A stretch of DNA of 64,000 nucleotides. Source: Sandaracinaceae bacterium. Lineage in GTDB: Bacteria; Myxococcota_A; Polyangia; Polyangiales; Sandaracinaceae. Made by a program: the position numbers and the translations under genes. Under the pieces are notes generated by a model. It was not told the DNA's origin, did no database searches, and worked only from the letters and a program-made list of their open reading frames with translations. Location: positions 23,301 through 87,300 of the forward strand of contig JAVJQK010000089.1 in NCBI GenBank assembly GCA_040218145.1. Reading direction: 5' to 3'. The stretch's first letter is position 1, and each line of letters starts with the position of its first letter. This document shows, in pieces, positions 23,928 to 32,967 of this stretch.

Positions 23928-25466
23928 TCAGCTGCAGCGCCCCGACGCGCAGGTGCCGGAGCAGCAGTCGCCGTCCTCGAGACACCCGCGGCCGCTGCTT
24001 CGGCAATTGCACGTCCCGCTGACGCAGTCCATGTAGCCACAGCAGTCGCCGCCCGCGCCGCAGCTGCCTCCGGCCTCCTGGCAGCAGCGCACCCCGAAGC
24101 TGGCGCCGCGCCGGCAGCTCAGGCTGCCGCAGCAGTCCATGTCCGCCGCGCAACTGGCCATCACCATCGAGCAGGTGCAGGCCGAGGCGCCGAAGTCCCA
24201 GTCGGCGCAGGTCCCGCTGCTCGGGCCGCCCGCTGTGCCGCTCACGCACGTGGACGTGGAGGCGCACCAGCCGCAGCCGCTCGTGCTCGCGCACGCCCCA
24301 CAGCTCGTCTGACCCGCGCATGGATCGGCGGCGGGGCAGGACGAGACGGTGCCGCTCCAGCTGAAGCAGCTCCCGCTCGACGGGCCCGAGGTGTCCCCGG
24401 GCCGGCACGCGCCGGTGTCCCCGCACCAGCCGCAGCCGAACGTGCCCGCGCAGCTCCCGCAGTCGGTGCCCGTGCAAGACGGAGCGCACTCGAAGCTGAA
24501 GAAGTCCCAGTTTCCGCAGGAGCCGGTGGTGGGCCCGAGCGAGTCGCCGGGGCGGCACGCGCCGGTCTCGGCGCACCACCCGCAGCCAGAGCGACCGGCG
24601 CAGGCGCCGCACTCGGTCTCGAGGAAGCAGGTGTCGGGGGTGCCGCCGTCGCACGCGGTCGCCACCCAGCTCCAGTCGCCGCACGAGGCGCCGTCGGGGC
24701 CGCTGGACGATCCCTCCTGGCAGGTCCCGGTGTCCCCGCACCAGCCGCAGGGGTAGTGGCGCGTGCACTCTCCGCAGTCGGAGTAGCCGCAGCGCTCGGT
24801 GGGCGGCGCGCAGGTGCCCGCGTCGCAGGCGAGCTCCCCCTGGCAGCGCTCGCCCGCGCAGCAGGGCTGACCGTCGGCGCCACATGTCGGGTCCGCGGCG
24901 CCGCAGCGCCCCCCGTTGCACGTTCGGCCGTCCCGGCACTCGCTCGGGGGCTCGCAGCAGGTCTCGCCGTCTCCACCGCAGGCCTCGCAGGTCCCCGCCT
25001 CGCAGGCGAAGCCGCTCCGGCACATCACGCCCCCACAGCAGGGCTCTCCCGCCCGCCCGCAGCCCTCGTCGAAGGGCCGCAGGCAGAGGCCGTCCGCGCA
25101 GAGCAGGTCCGTGCAGCAGTCGGAGCTCGTGCGGCACGAGCTGCCCTGGAGCGCGCAGCACTTCCCGCCCACGCAGTCCGTGTCGCCGCAGCAGTCGTCG
25201 GGGGCCTCGCACGCCGCGCCGCCGGGGACGGCGCAGCAGCTGCCGTCCTCGCAGAACGAGCCCTCCGCGCAGCGCAGCCCCGTGTCGCAGCACATCGCGC
25301 CGACGACGCCGCAGCTCGGCGTGACCCCCGTGTCGATCCGCGGGCCCGTGTCACGCGTCGGATCGGGCCGGCCCGAGTCGAAGGTCGAGTCCGCGTCGGG
25401 CGTGCCCGCGGGGCCGTCGCAGCCGGGGAGCACGAGCAGCGCGAGCAAGAGAGAGCGTCGGAGCAT
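23928..25466 (-). CDS. Large Cys-rich lipoprotein with PSI-like repeats
   Basis: Encodes 512 residues. The signal peptide ends at Leu-Pro-Gly-Cys (near residue 16), and a disordered Asp/Thr linker follows. The rest is dense in Cys (over 70). The N-terminal part has units like CCxxxxCxxDxDCCG; the middle has four repeats with CGWCGDTGTCQEG or CGWCAETGACRPG, the pattern of plexin-semaphorin-integrin (PSI) domains; the end returns to CC-rich units. It is probably a surface protein held by many disulfides. A TACGCT box at 25478-25473 ends 6 bases before the ATG. Confidence 0.75.
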   Translation of the reverse strand: MLRRSLLLALLVLPGCDGPAGTPDADSTFDSGRPDPTRDTGPRIDTGVTPSCGVVGAMCCDTGLRCAEGSFCEDGSCCAVPGGAACEAPDDCCGDTDCVGGKCCALQGSSCRTSSDCCTDLLCADGLCLRPFDEGCGRAGEPCCGGVMCRSGFACEAGTCEACGGDGETCCEPPSECRDGRTCNGGRCGAADPTCGADGQPCCAGERCQGELACDAGTCAPPTERCGYSDCGECTRHYPCGWCGDTGTCQEGSSSGPDGASCGDWSWVATACDGGTPDTCFLETECGACAGRSGCGWCAETGACRPGDSLGPTTGSCGNWDFFSFECAPSCTGTDCGSCAGTFGCGWCGDTGACRPGDTSGPSSGSCFSWSGTVSSCPAADPCAGQTSCGACASTSGCGWCASTSTCVSGTAGGPSSGTCADWDFGASACTCSMVMASCAADMDCCGSLSCRRGASFGVRCCQEAGGSCGAGGDCCGYMDCVSGTCNCRSSGRGCLEDGDCCSGTCASGRCS

Positions 25467-25472
25467 CGCGCC

Positions 25473-25478
25473 AGCGTA
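25473..25478 (-). promoter_or_regulatory. -10 box TACGCT, leaderless promoter
   Basis: TACGCT on the minus strand ends 6 bases before the ATG at 25466, with GATACGCT as the wider motif. Confidence 0.45.
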
Positions 25479-25544
25479 TCAGAACGCCGGCGTGTCACTT
25501 CCCCTCAAGCTTTGGCCGCTCCGGTCGTTCGAGGGGGCTGGGGC

Positions 25545-26477
25545 ATGCGCATACTGATCGCCGACGACTCCGCCGTATCGCGAACCGTGCTCGAGCGGAT
25601 GCTCGTGGCGTGGGGGTACGAAGTAGAGGCCTACGCTGACGGAAACGAGGCTTGGGCGGCCCTTCAGCAGGACGACGCGCCCCGGCTGGCCATCCTCGAC
25701 TGGGTCATGCCCGGGATGGACGGGATCGACGTCTGCCGGAAGCTCCGCGACGAGATCACCGATCGCCACACCTTCGTCTATCTGCTGACGGCCAAGACGT
25801 CGGTCGAGGACGTGCTCGCGGGGCTGGACGCCGGCGCCGACGACTACCTCACGAAGCCGGTCAGCGCGCCGGAGCTGCGGATCCGCCTGCGCAACGGGAA
25901 GCGCCTGGTGGAGCTGCACGAGGAGCTCATCACGGCGCGCGAGGCGCTCCGGACCCAGGCGATGGTCGACCCGCTCACGCAGGTGTGGAACCGGCGAGCG
26001 TTCATGGACGTGGCGAGCAAGGAGCTGAGCCGCGCGCGGCGGAGCCAGCGCTCGGCCGGGCTGCTGATGATCGACCTCGATCACTTCAAGAGCGTCAACG
26101 ACACCCACGGGCACCCCGCGGGCGACGCCGTGCTCGCGGAGGCGGCGAGGCGCATCCAGACGGTGCTGCGGGACGGAGACCAGCTGGCGCGGTTCGGCGG
26201 TGAGGAGTTCGTGGTGCTGCTCGCCGAGTGCAACGCGCGCGGCGCGTGGGTCGCGGCCGAGCGGGTTCGCCGCGAGGTCTCGCGCGCGGCGGTGCAGCAC
26301 GGCGGAGCGAGCATCCCCATCAGCGCGAGCATCGGGGCCGCGGCGGCGCCCGCGGGCAGCGAAGCCCTCGGCATGCTCATCGACCGGGCCGACCGGGCGC
26401 TCTACGAGGCCAAGCGCGCGGGCCGAAACCGCACCGTCCTCGCCGCGCCGACGGCGCTCGACGAGACGGGAACCTGA
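25545..26477 (+). CDS. Response regulator diguanylate cyclase (REC-GGDEF)
   Basis: Encodes 310 residues. The receiver domain (1-120) has the acidic pair Asp7-Asp8, phospho-acceptor Asp52 in LAILDWVMPGMDG, and Lys104 in YLTKP. A short coiled link leads to a GGDEF domain (about 135-300) with an intact active site RFGGEEF (GGEEF at 218-222). An inhibitory-site RxxD lies at 209-212, five residues before it. It should make cyclic di-GMP when phosphorylated and be feedback-inhibited. No sensor kinase lies beside it. The histidine-phosphatase gene follows 13 bases later. Confidence 0.92.
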   Translation: MRILIADDSAVSRTVLERMLVAWGYEVEAYADGNEAWAALQQDDAPRLAILDWVMPGMDGIDVCRKLRDEITDRHTFVYLLTAKTSVEDVLAGLDAGADDYLTKPVSAPELRIRLRNGKRLVELHEELITAREALRTQAMVDPLTQVWNRRAFMDVASKELSRARRSQRSAGLLMIDLDHFKSVNDTHGHPAGDAVLAEAARRIQTVLRDGDQLARFGGEEFVVLLAECNARGAWVAAERVRREVSRAAVQHGGASIPISASIGAAAAPAGSEALGMLIDRADRALYEAKRAGRNRTVLAAPTALDETGT

Positions 26478-26483
26478 TAAGCT
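26478..26483 (+). promoter_or_regulatory. -10 box TAAGCT, possible leaderless promoter
   Basis: TAAGCT ends 7 bases before the GTG at 26491, giving the phosphatase gene its own start site despite the close upstream gene. Confidence 0.35.
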
Positions 26484-26490
26484 CTCTGGC

Positions 26491-27486
26491 GTGCGCCTGG
26501 TCCTGATCCGCCACGCCGAGTCGACGTGGAACGCCTCCGGGCGCTGGCAAGGGCAGAGCGACGTGCCCCTGTCGCCCCGCGGTCAGCTCCAGGTCCGCGC
26601 GCTCGCGAGTCGGCTCTGGGAGCTCGAGGCCGACCGGCTCATCTGCTCGGATCTGCAGCGCGCGCAGCACACGGCGATGGCCATCGGGGATCCCGAGCCG
26701 GACCCGCGTTTCCGGGAGATCGACGTCGGCGAGTGGGCCGGCCTGAAGCGATCCGAGGTCGCGGAGCGCTTCGCCGAGCAGGTCCGCGCGCTGCGATCCG
26801 GCGAGCCGGTGCGGATCGGCGGCGGCGAGTCCATGCCGGAGTTCGAGGCCCGGGTCGACGCGGGCATCGACGCGATCCGCGGCGGGGACGGAAAGCTCGT
26901 CCTCGTCACGCACGGCGGCGTGATCCGCGCGCTGGCCACCCGCGTGCTGGGCCTCCGCGGACGACCGAGCTCGCTCGTCGGGGTGTCCAACACGTCGCTG
27001 ACGGTGCTCCGCGTCGACGGCTCGCAGATGGCGCTCGAGCGCTACAACGACGCCCGGCACCTCGACCCGGGCGACCAGGGCTCGGGGATGATCCGGATGC
27101 CCGAGCCCGCCACGCGCATCGCGATCATCGCGGCCGCGCCCGAGGAGCCGGACGACCGTGAGCTGACGGACGCGATCCTGGCCGGTCTGGGGATCCCGAT
27201 CTTCTTCGCCCCCGAGGAGACCCTCGAGGAGCCGCTGGCGAGCTCGCTGATGGCCGAGCCCATCGAGCCGACCGAGGCGATGACGGAGCAGCTCCGCGTC
27301 GACTACGAGGACAGCAGCGTCGGGCTCGTCGTGCGCCCGGAGGCGGCGCGCCGGATGGTCGAGCGGCTCGCGGGGCTGCGCGAAGGAGGGCTTTCGCCGA
27401 TGACCCACGGGGCGGTCGCCCAGCTGCGGCTCTCCGAGAAGGGCGCGGAGCTCCACTCCTACGGCGTCCGGCCTGCCCTGCGCTGA
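26491..27486 (+). CDS. Histidine phosphatase with extra C-terminal domain
   Basis: Encodes 331 residues. Residues 1-200 form a phosphoglycerate-mutase-like domain: catalytic LIRHAE near the N-terminus, DLQRAQHT, REIDVGEWAGL and VTHGGVIRAL carry the expected Arg, Glu and second His. Such enzymes dephosphorylate small metabolites, cofactor precursors or proteins. A further 130 residues contain IAIIAAAPEEPDDRELTDAI and 'GLGIPIFFAPEETLEE', not part of the family and not recognised. The GTG at 26491 is supported by a TAAGCT box and a start directly at the first strand. Confidence 0.85.
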   Translation: MRLVLIRHAESTWNASGRWQGQSDVPLSPRGQLQVRALASRLWELEADRLICSDLQRAQHTAMAIGDPEPDPRFREIDVGEWAGLKRSEVAERFAEQVRALRSGEPVRIGGGESMPEFEARVDAGIDAIRGGDGKLVLVTHGGVIRALATRVLGLRGRPSSLVGVSNTSLTVLRVDGSQMALERYNDARHLDPGDQGSGMIRMPEPATRIAIIAAAPEEPDDRELTDAILAGLGIPIFFAPEETLEEPLASSLMAEPIEPTEAMTEQLRVDYEDSSVGLVVRPEAARRMVERLAGLREGGLSPMTHGAVAQLRLSEKGAELHSYGVRPALR

Positions 27487-27616
27487 CCCGAGCGTCGCCC
27501 TCGGGCGCCTCGCTTCGCCCTCCTCGATTCTCACCCACCCTTCGCCGTCGTCGACACGGACTCGAGCCAGACGCCGTCGCGCACGCAACGCCGCCTCGGA
27601 CGCCGGTGCGTGTCAG

Positions 27617-27957
27617 ATGCGGACGCGGCCTCGGACGCGGACTCGGACGCGGGTGCGGACTCGGACGCGGCCTCGGACGCGGGTGCGGACGCGGGTGCGG
27701 ACTCGGACGCGGACTCGGACTCGGACTCGGACTCGGACGCGGGGCGGACGCGGACTCGGACTCGGACTCGGACGCGGGCTCGGACGCGGGTGCGGACTCG
27801 GACTCGGACTCGGGTGCGGACGCGGACTCGGACTCGGACTCGGACTCGGGTGCGGACTCGGACTCGGACTCGGACTCGGACTCGGGCTCGGACGCCGAAG
27901 CGGGTGCGGGAGCGGGAGCGGCAGCGGCAGCGGGAGCGGCAGCGAAAGCGGCAGTCC
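27617..27957. repeat. Imperfect hexanucleotide array (GGACKC)n then GGNAGC
   Basis: From 27617 to about 27896 the plus strand is built of GGACTC and GGACGC hexamers with occasional GGGTGC units, then shifts to GGGAGC/GGCAGC units to about 27957. Occasional indels break the hexamer phase, so a Ser-Asp string in one frame becomes Arg-Thr and then Gly-Leu in others. That argues against a maintained protein. The 130 bases before it hold an imperfect GC hairpin near 27489-27512 and no gene. Confidence 0.85.
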
Positions 27958-28041
27958 CAGCAGGTCGACGCGCCTGCCCGCTGCGGTGTCGAGGCGAACG
28001 CGGCCTGCCGCGGACGCGGCTTCGAACACGCCCCCCCGACC

Positions 28042-28194
28042 TCAGTTCAGCGGTCGCGCGATCTCCGGCCTCTCCTTCGTGTCCTCGGCCGCGGCCGCCG
28101 CCCCCTCGCGCTCCACCGACAGCCGCCCGAGAGTGACCACGGTCACCGCGATCGCCAGCGCGCGGGCGATCCAGCGCCTGATCCGTCCCAGCAC
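28042..28194 (-). CDS. Possible 50-residue single-helix membrane protein
   Basis: From a GTG at 28194 the frame reads 50 residues to TGA at 28042: a basic start (VLGRIRRWIARAL), one hydrophobic stretch (ALAIAVTVVTLG), then a Glu/Lys-rich tail ending ARPLN. The topology fits a small bitopic inner-membrane protein. It diverges from the ABC transporter genes. No homologue is recognised and the ribosome site is weak, so this is tentative. Confidence 0.35.
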   Translation of the reverse strand: MLGRIRRWIARALAIAVTVVTLGRLSVEREGAAAAAEDTKERPEIARPLN

Positions 28195-28273
28195 GCCCCA
28201 CCCATAGCCACTCGATGGTCGTGCGTCGCGTGTCTCTGGTCAGGGTGACGGTTTTGGGTCATGGTAGCCCGCC

Positions 28274-29323
28274 GTGGCCTCCCTGACCCTCCGATCCGTC
28301 CGCAAGAAGCTCGGCGCGAACGAGATCCTGCGGGGGATCGACCTGGAGGTCGAGGACGGCGAGCTGGTGGTGCTGGTCGGGCCGAGCGGCTGCGGGAAGT
28401 CGACGCTGCTCCGCACGATCGCGGGCCTCGAGACCCCCGACACGGGCGAGGTGCACATCGGCGACCGGGAGGTGACGCGGCTCGCGCCTCGCGAGCGCGA
28501 CGTGGCCATGGTCTTCCAGAGCTACGCGCTCTACCCACACCTGACCGTGCGCGACAACCTGGCGTTCGGGCTGAAGCTCCGAGGCGAGCCCCCCGCCGCC
28601 ATCGCGGCGCGCGTGGACGAGGTGGGGCGCATGCTGGGGCTGGAGGCCCTGCTCGATCGCTACCCGCGGCAGATGAGCGGAGGGCAGCGTCAGCGCGTCG
28701 CGATGGGGCGCGCCATCGCGCGACGCCCGCAGCTCTTTCTCTTCGACGAGCCGCTGTCGAACCTGGACGCCGCGCTGCGCGCCGAGGTGCGGGTGGAGAT
28801 CAAGAAGCTCCACCGTGAGCTGGGCGCGACGATGGTCTACGTCACCCACGACCAGGTGGAGGCGATGACGCTCGCGGACCGGTTGGTCGTGCTCCGCAGC
28901 GGCGAGGTGGAGCAGGTCGGGCCTCCGCTCGAGGTCTACGGCCGGCCGGCCAGCCGCTTCGTCGCGTCGTTCATGGGCAGCCCGGCGATGAACTTCGTGC
29001 CCGCGAAGGGCGGCGACGGCGCGGTCGTGGCCGAGGGGCTGAAGCTCGCGGTGGACCGCGCGCCGACCGGCGACGTGCTCGTCGGCATCCGTCCGCACGA
29101 CGTGGTGGAGCGCGAGGGCGGGCCGATCGCGATGGACGTCGAGGTCGTCGAGGCGATGGGGTTCGAGGCGTTCGCGCACGGCAAGGTGGGGCCGGTGACC
29201 TTCGTCGCGCGGCTCGAGGCCGAACGCGCCGGCGCCGTGAGGGTGGGCGACCGCATCGCGCTCGACGTCGCCGCCGAGGCCGTTCACCTCTTCGACGCGG
29301 AGTCGCAGCGCGCACTCCGCTGA
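28274..29323 (+). CDS. ABC importer ATPase, MalK/UgpC type
   Basis: Encodes 349 residues, the usual length. Walker A GPSGCGKST is near residue 36, the Q-loop VFQSYALYPHLTV near 80, the signature MSGGQRQRVAMGRA near 136, and Walker B LFLFDEPLSNLD just after, with the H-loop THDQVEAMTLADR. The C-terminal 110 residues form the OB-fold regulatory extension of carbohydrate importers (VGIRPHDV). It energises the permeases at 29352 and 31520, 28 bases downstream. A CATGGT box 8 bases before the GTG may be its -10. Confidence 0.92.
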   Translation: MASLTLRSVRKKLGANEILRGIDLEVEDGELVVLVGPSGCGKSTLLRTIAGLETPDTGEVHIGDREVTRLAPRERDVAMVFQSYALYPHLTVRDNLAFGLKLRGEPPAAIAARVDEVGRMLGLEALLDRYPRQMSGGQRQRVAMGRAIARRPQLFLFDEPLSNLDAALRAEVRVEIKKLHRELGATMVYVTHDQVEAMTLADRLVVLRSGEVEQVGPPLEVYGRPASRFVASFMGSPAMNFVPAKGGDGAVVAEGLKLAVDRAPTGDVLVGIRPHDVVEREGGPIAMDVEVVEAMGFEAFAHGKVGPVTFVARLEAERAGAVRVGDRIALDVAAEAVHLFDAESQRALR

Positions 29324-29351
29324 GCGCTGGCTGAACGGGGGCGTCGAGGGG

Positions 29352-31523
29352 ATGGCGAAGCGATTGACGGGAACGGTCTGCGCGCTCGTCTGCCTGTTGC
29401 TGGGCAGCGACGGCGTCGCCCAGTCTCCCGTGGTCGTCTGGCACGCCTATCGGGGGCAAGAGGAGCACGCGCTGCAGCAGGTGGTCAGCGCGTTCGAGGC
29501 CGAGCACCCGGGCGTCCGGGTGCGGCTCGTCGCGCAGCCCTTCGGCGCGTACGCGTCCAAGCTCGAGAGCGCGATCCCCACGGGCAACGGGCCCGACCTG
29601 TTCATCGACGCGCACGACCGCATCGAGAGCTTCGCGTCTCGAGGGCTGCTGGCGCCGATCGAGCCGCCCGATCCGGAGGTGTTTGCGGATCGGCTCGAGG
29701 GCCGCCATCGGGCCGCCTTCACCGTCGACGGCGCGATCTACGGCTACCCGCTCTCGGTGAAGACCGCGGCGCTCTACGTGAACGAGGCCCTCGTGTCGGA
29801 GCCGGTCTCGACCTTCGAGCAGCTCGAGGCGCTCCAGGGGACGCTGCCCGAGCAGACCTTCCCGCTCGCGATGGAGGCGGAGAGCAGCTACTGGACGGCC
29901 GGCTTCTTCGCCGCGCACGGCGCCGCGTTGTTGAACGACGAGCACGGCTGGGGCCTGCACGGGGAGGGCGCGCTCGTCGCGCTGCGCCGGCTGTCCGGGT
30001 GGGTCCAGGACGGCGTGGTCCCCGAGGAGAGCAGCGGCGACCTGGTCAAGCGGCTCTTCTCGGAGGGGCACGCAGCGGCCGCGATCAGCGGTCCCTGGCT
30101 CGCCCCGGACCTGCCGGAGGGTCTGCGCTGGCGCGTGCAGCCGCTGCCCGTCGTGGCGTCGACGGGGGAGCGCATGCGCCCCTACGCGACGGTGGAGGGG
30201 GCCTACCTCGCGGCCCGCGCCCAGCGCCCGCGCGAGGCCAACCGCTTCGCCGCGTTCCTCGCCATCGGGGAGGGCGCGCTCATCCGCGCGCGGGTCGCGC
30301 GCCAGGTCGTGACCGACCGGGACGCGTGGCCGGCGCTCGAGGGAGACGCGTTCCTCCAGAGCTTCCGCGCGGCCGCGGACGACGCGGTCATCATGCCCAC
30401 GCACCCGCACATGCGCATGGTGTTCGGCCCCGGCGACCGCGCGATCCGGAAGGTGCTCCGCGGCACGGCCACGCCCGAGGACGCGCTCGAGGAGGGGCGC
30501 CACCGCTTCGAGGACGTGACCCGCCCGCTCCCCGCGCCGCGCCCGCCCGAGTGGGGCCTCATGGTGCTCGGGCTCCTGACCCTGCTCGGCGTGCTGTGGA
30601 TGGCCAAGCGCCTCCGCGAGCCGGGCTTCCGCGAGGCGCTGCGCAAGTCGACGCCCGCGTATCGCTACGTGGCGCACGCGGGGGTCGCGGTCGGCCTCCT
30701 CGTGATCCTGCCGCTCGTGGTGGGCGCGTTGACCAGCTTCTTCGCCGGGCGCGGCCTCGAGGAGATGTACTTCGTCGGCCTCGCCAACTACGCCGACATC
30801 CTGGTCGCGCGCGGCGGGGACCTCCTCGGGCACGGCTCGTTCTGGCTCGTGCTCGCGGTGACCGTGCTGTGGACCGTGCTCAACGTGGCCCTGCACCTCG
30901 TGCTCGGCGTCTCCCTCGCGCTGCTCCTCCATCGGCCGTACCTGCGCATGAAGGCGCTCTACCGCGTGCTGCTGATCCTGCCGTGGGCGGTGCCCAACTA
31001 CGTCACCGCGCTCGCGTGGAAGGGCATGTTCCACCGGCAGTTCGGCGCCGTGAACGCGCTGCTCGAGAGCCTCGGCGCGGAGCCGGTCAGCTGGTTCTCG
31101 CACTGGACGACCGCGTTCTCGGCCAACGTGGCCACCAACGTCTGGCTCGGCTTCCCGTTCATGATGGTGGTCACGCTCGGCGCCCTGACCGCGATCCCCA
31201 AGGACGTCTACGAGGCGGCCGCCGTCGACGGCGCCAACGCCTGGCAGCGCTTCCGGCTCATCACCGCGCCCATGCTCGTGCCGTTCCTGGCCCCCGCCGT
31301 CGCGATGGGGTCGGTCTGGACCTTCAACATGTTCAACGTGGTCTTCCTCGTCAGCGGCGGCGAGCCCGACGGGAGCACGGAGATCCTGGTCAGCGAGGCC
31401 TATCGCTGGGCCTTCACCCGGGGCAACCAGTACGGCTACGCGGCCGCGTACGCGGTGCTGATCTTCCTCATCCTGCTCTTCTCGACGCGGATCGCCGCGA
31501 AGGCCGCGGAGGCGCGCGCATGA
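29352..31523 (+). CDS. Sugar-binding protein fused to MalF-type permease
   Basis: Encodes 723 residues, about the sum of two proteins. A signal peptide (1-24) leads into a family 1 extracellular solute-binding domain (about 26-395: VVVWHAYRGQEEHALQQVVS, GPDLFIDAHDRIESFASRGL, AAISGPWLAPDLP). A membrane helix near 405-425 and a cytosolic basic loop come next. The last 280 residues are a MalF/UgpA-like permease with six helices and the EAA loop EAAAVDGANAWQRFRLITAP that contacts the ATPase. The binding protein is thus tethered to its own channel. Its stop overlaps the MalG-like start (ATGA). Confidence 0.9.
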   Translation: MAKRLTGTVCALVCLLLGSDGVAQSPVVVWHAYRGQEEHALQQVVSAFEAEHPGVRVRLVAQPFGAYASKLESAIPTGNGPDLFIDAHDRIESFASRGLLAPIEPPDPEVFADRLEGRHRAAFTVDGAIYGYPLSVKTAALYVNEALVSEPVSTFEQLEALQGTLPEQTFPLAMEAESSYWTAGFFAAHGAALLNDEHGWGLHGEGALVALRRLSGWVQDGVVPEESSGDLVKRLFSEGHAAAAISGPWLAPDLPEGLRWRVQPLPVVASTGERMRPYATVEGAYLAARAQRPREANRFAAFLAIGEGALIRARVARQVVTDRDAWPALEGDAFLQSFRAAADDAVIMPTHPHMRMVFGPGDRAIRKVLRGTATPEDALEEGRHRFEDVTRPLPAPRPPEWGLMVLGLLTLLGVLWMAKRLREPGFREALRKSTPAYRYVAHAGVAVGLLVILPLVVGALTSFFAGRGLEEMYFVGLANYADILVARGGDLLGHGSFWLVLAVTVLWTVLNVALHLVLGVSLALLLHRPYLRMKALYRVLLILPWAVPNYVTALAWKGMFHRQFGAVNALLESLGAEPVSWFSHWTTAFSANVATNVWLGFPFMMVVTLGALTAIPKDVYEAAAVDGANAWQRFRLITAPMLVPFLAPAVAMGSVWTFNMFNVVFLVSGGEPDGSTEILVSEAYRWAFTRGNQYGYAAAYAVLIFLILLFSTRIAAKAAEARA

Positions 31524-32383
31524 GCGACGAGAACGGCACGCGGGACGCGGCGTGGGTGGAGGTGCTGGTGCACCTCGTCCTGCTCCTCGCGGTCGCCTTC
31601 GCGCTCTACCCGGTGCTCTGGGTGGTGTCGGCCGCGCTCTCGCCCACCGACGCGCCCGAGGTCTCCGCGTTCCCGGTGCCCACCGATCCCTCGCTCCGGC
31701 ACTTCGCGGCCGTGATCGGGACCACGGACGGCGAGGGCCGCTGGCTCTTCGGCTGGCAGCTCTTCAACTCGCTCTTCATCGCCGGCGCGACGGCGCTGAC
31801 GGCCATCGCGATCGCCACGCCCGCCGCCTACGCGATGGCGCGCTTCGACTTCGTCGGCAAGACCGGCAGCACGCGCGCGCTGCTCGCCACGCAGATGTTC
31901 CCCGGGGTCGCGGCCGCGATCCCTCTCTACCTGCTGCTCAACTTCGTGCACCTGCTCGACACGCGCACGGGGCTGGTCCTCGTCTACGCGACCACGGCCG
32001 TGCCCTTCGCCATCTTCCAGCTCCGCGGCGCGTTCGAGGGCATCCCGAAGGACCTCGAGGAGGCGGCGATGGTGGACGGCGCGACCCGCTTCGGCGCGTT
32101 CGTGCGGGTGGTGCTGCCCGCCGCGAGGCCCGCGCTCGCGATCACCGCCCTCTTCGCGTTCATGACGGCCTGGAACGAGTTCATCCTCGCCGCGACCTTC
32201 CTCACGAGCGAGGAGATGTACACGCTCCCCGTCGTGCTCCAGCGCTACATCGGGGAGTACGACGCGCAGTGGCCGGCCTTCGCGGCCGGGGCCATCCTCG
32301 TCAGCGTGCCGGTGATGTTGCTCTTCTACGCCCTGCAACGTCACCTCGTGGGAGGGCTCACCGCGGGCGGCGTCAAGGGCTGA
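31520..32383 (+). CDS. MalG-type ABC permease
   Basis: Encodes 287 residues with six membrane helices. After the first helix come a long periplasmic loop and the core helices. The EAA motif EEAAMVDGATRFGAFVRVVLP near residue 185 docks the ATPase, and AWNEFILAATFL is typical of MalG/UgpE. It pairs with the permease half of the upstream fusion to form the importer channel. Starts in an ATGA overlap. Confidence 0.92.
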   Translation: MSDENGTRDAAWVEVLVHLVLLLAVAFALYPVLWVVSAALSPTDAPEVSAFPVPTDPSLRHFAAVIGTTDGEGRWLFGWQLFNSLFIAGATALTAIAIATPAAYAMARFDFVGKTGSTRALLATQMFPGVAAAIPLYLLLNFVHLLDTRTGLVLVYATTAVPFAIFQLRGAFEGIPKDLEEAAMVDGATRFGAFVRVVLPAARPALAITALFAFMTAWNEFILAATFLTSEEMYTLPVVLQRYIGEYDAQWPAFAAGAILVSVPVMLLFYALQRHLVGGLTAGGVKG

Positions 32384-32454
32384 GGACCGTTCAAGAGGGG
32401 AGCGCGCGGCCGTTCTGCGTCAGAGCACTCCTCTCGCGGCGTGCTACCTTCCCC

Positions 32455-32967
32455 ATGCTCGTGCTCGAAGTACCGCCCCGAGTCGCCGACGAGTCCGATC
32501 ATCACGTGGTCGGTCTCTGGAACAACATCGTCTATACGGTGTGGCGCCAGGAGACCACGACCCGTGGCATCCGCGCGATCGAGCGCGTGGTGCGCGAGCA
32601 CGACGACGGTCCGCTCCTCGCGCTCTCCGTCGTGACCGACCAGGCCACCATGCCGCCCGGGGAGGTCCGCGAGCAGCTCGCGCGCGTGATGCTCTCGTTC
32701 GGGCAGAAGATCGCTCGCTCGGCCCTCGTCTTCGAGGGGACGGGGTTCCGCGCCGCCGCGGTGCGCAGCGTGGTCTCGGGCATCTCGCTCGTCCGCCCGA
32801 TGCCCTATCCGCACCGCGTCTTCGACCGGGCCGAGTCCGGCCTGATGTTCTTGCGGGAGGCCTCGGCGAGCCACCCCGCGCTCGACTTCCCCATCGCAGG
32901 CGCGCTCGACGCGCTCGACATGCTCCGTTATCGGGAGCCGCCGAGCAGCCTCAAGCTCGGCTCGTGA
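32455..32967 (+). CDS. Hypothetical protein, STAS-like size
   Basis: Encodes 170 residues from ATG 32455; a TACCTT box stands 4 to 5 bases upstream, suggesting a leaderless message. It is soluble, with alternating strands and helices: NNIVYTVWRQETTTRGIRAI, LLALSVVTDQATMPPGEVRE, then ARSALVFEGTGFRAAAVRSV. The length and order recall a STAS-type or anti-sigma-antagonist fold found in several copies in myxobacteria, but no motif is firm. It overlaps the end of the opposing E1/nitroreductase gene by 17 bases. Confidence 0.6.
   Translation: MLVLEVPPRVADESDHHVVGLWNNIVYTVWRQETTTRGIRAIERVVREHDDGPLLALSVVTDQATMPPGEVREQLARVMLSFGQKIARSALVFEGTGFRAAAVRSVVSGISLVRPMPYPHRVFDRAESGLMFLREASASHPALDFPIAGALDALDMLRYREPPSSLKLGS

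Noticed and set aside
27606..28248. Plus-strand Ser-Asp/Arg-Thr repeat protein
   Set aside because: The repeat motif changes frame within the array, giving unrelated compositions, which does not fit selection on a protein.
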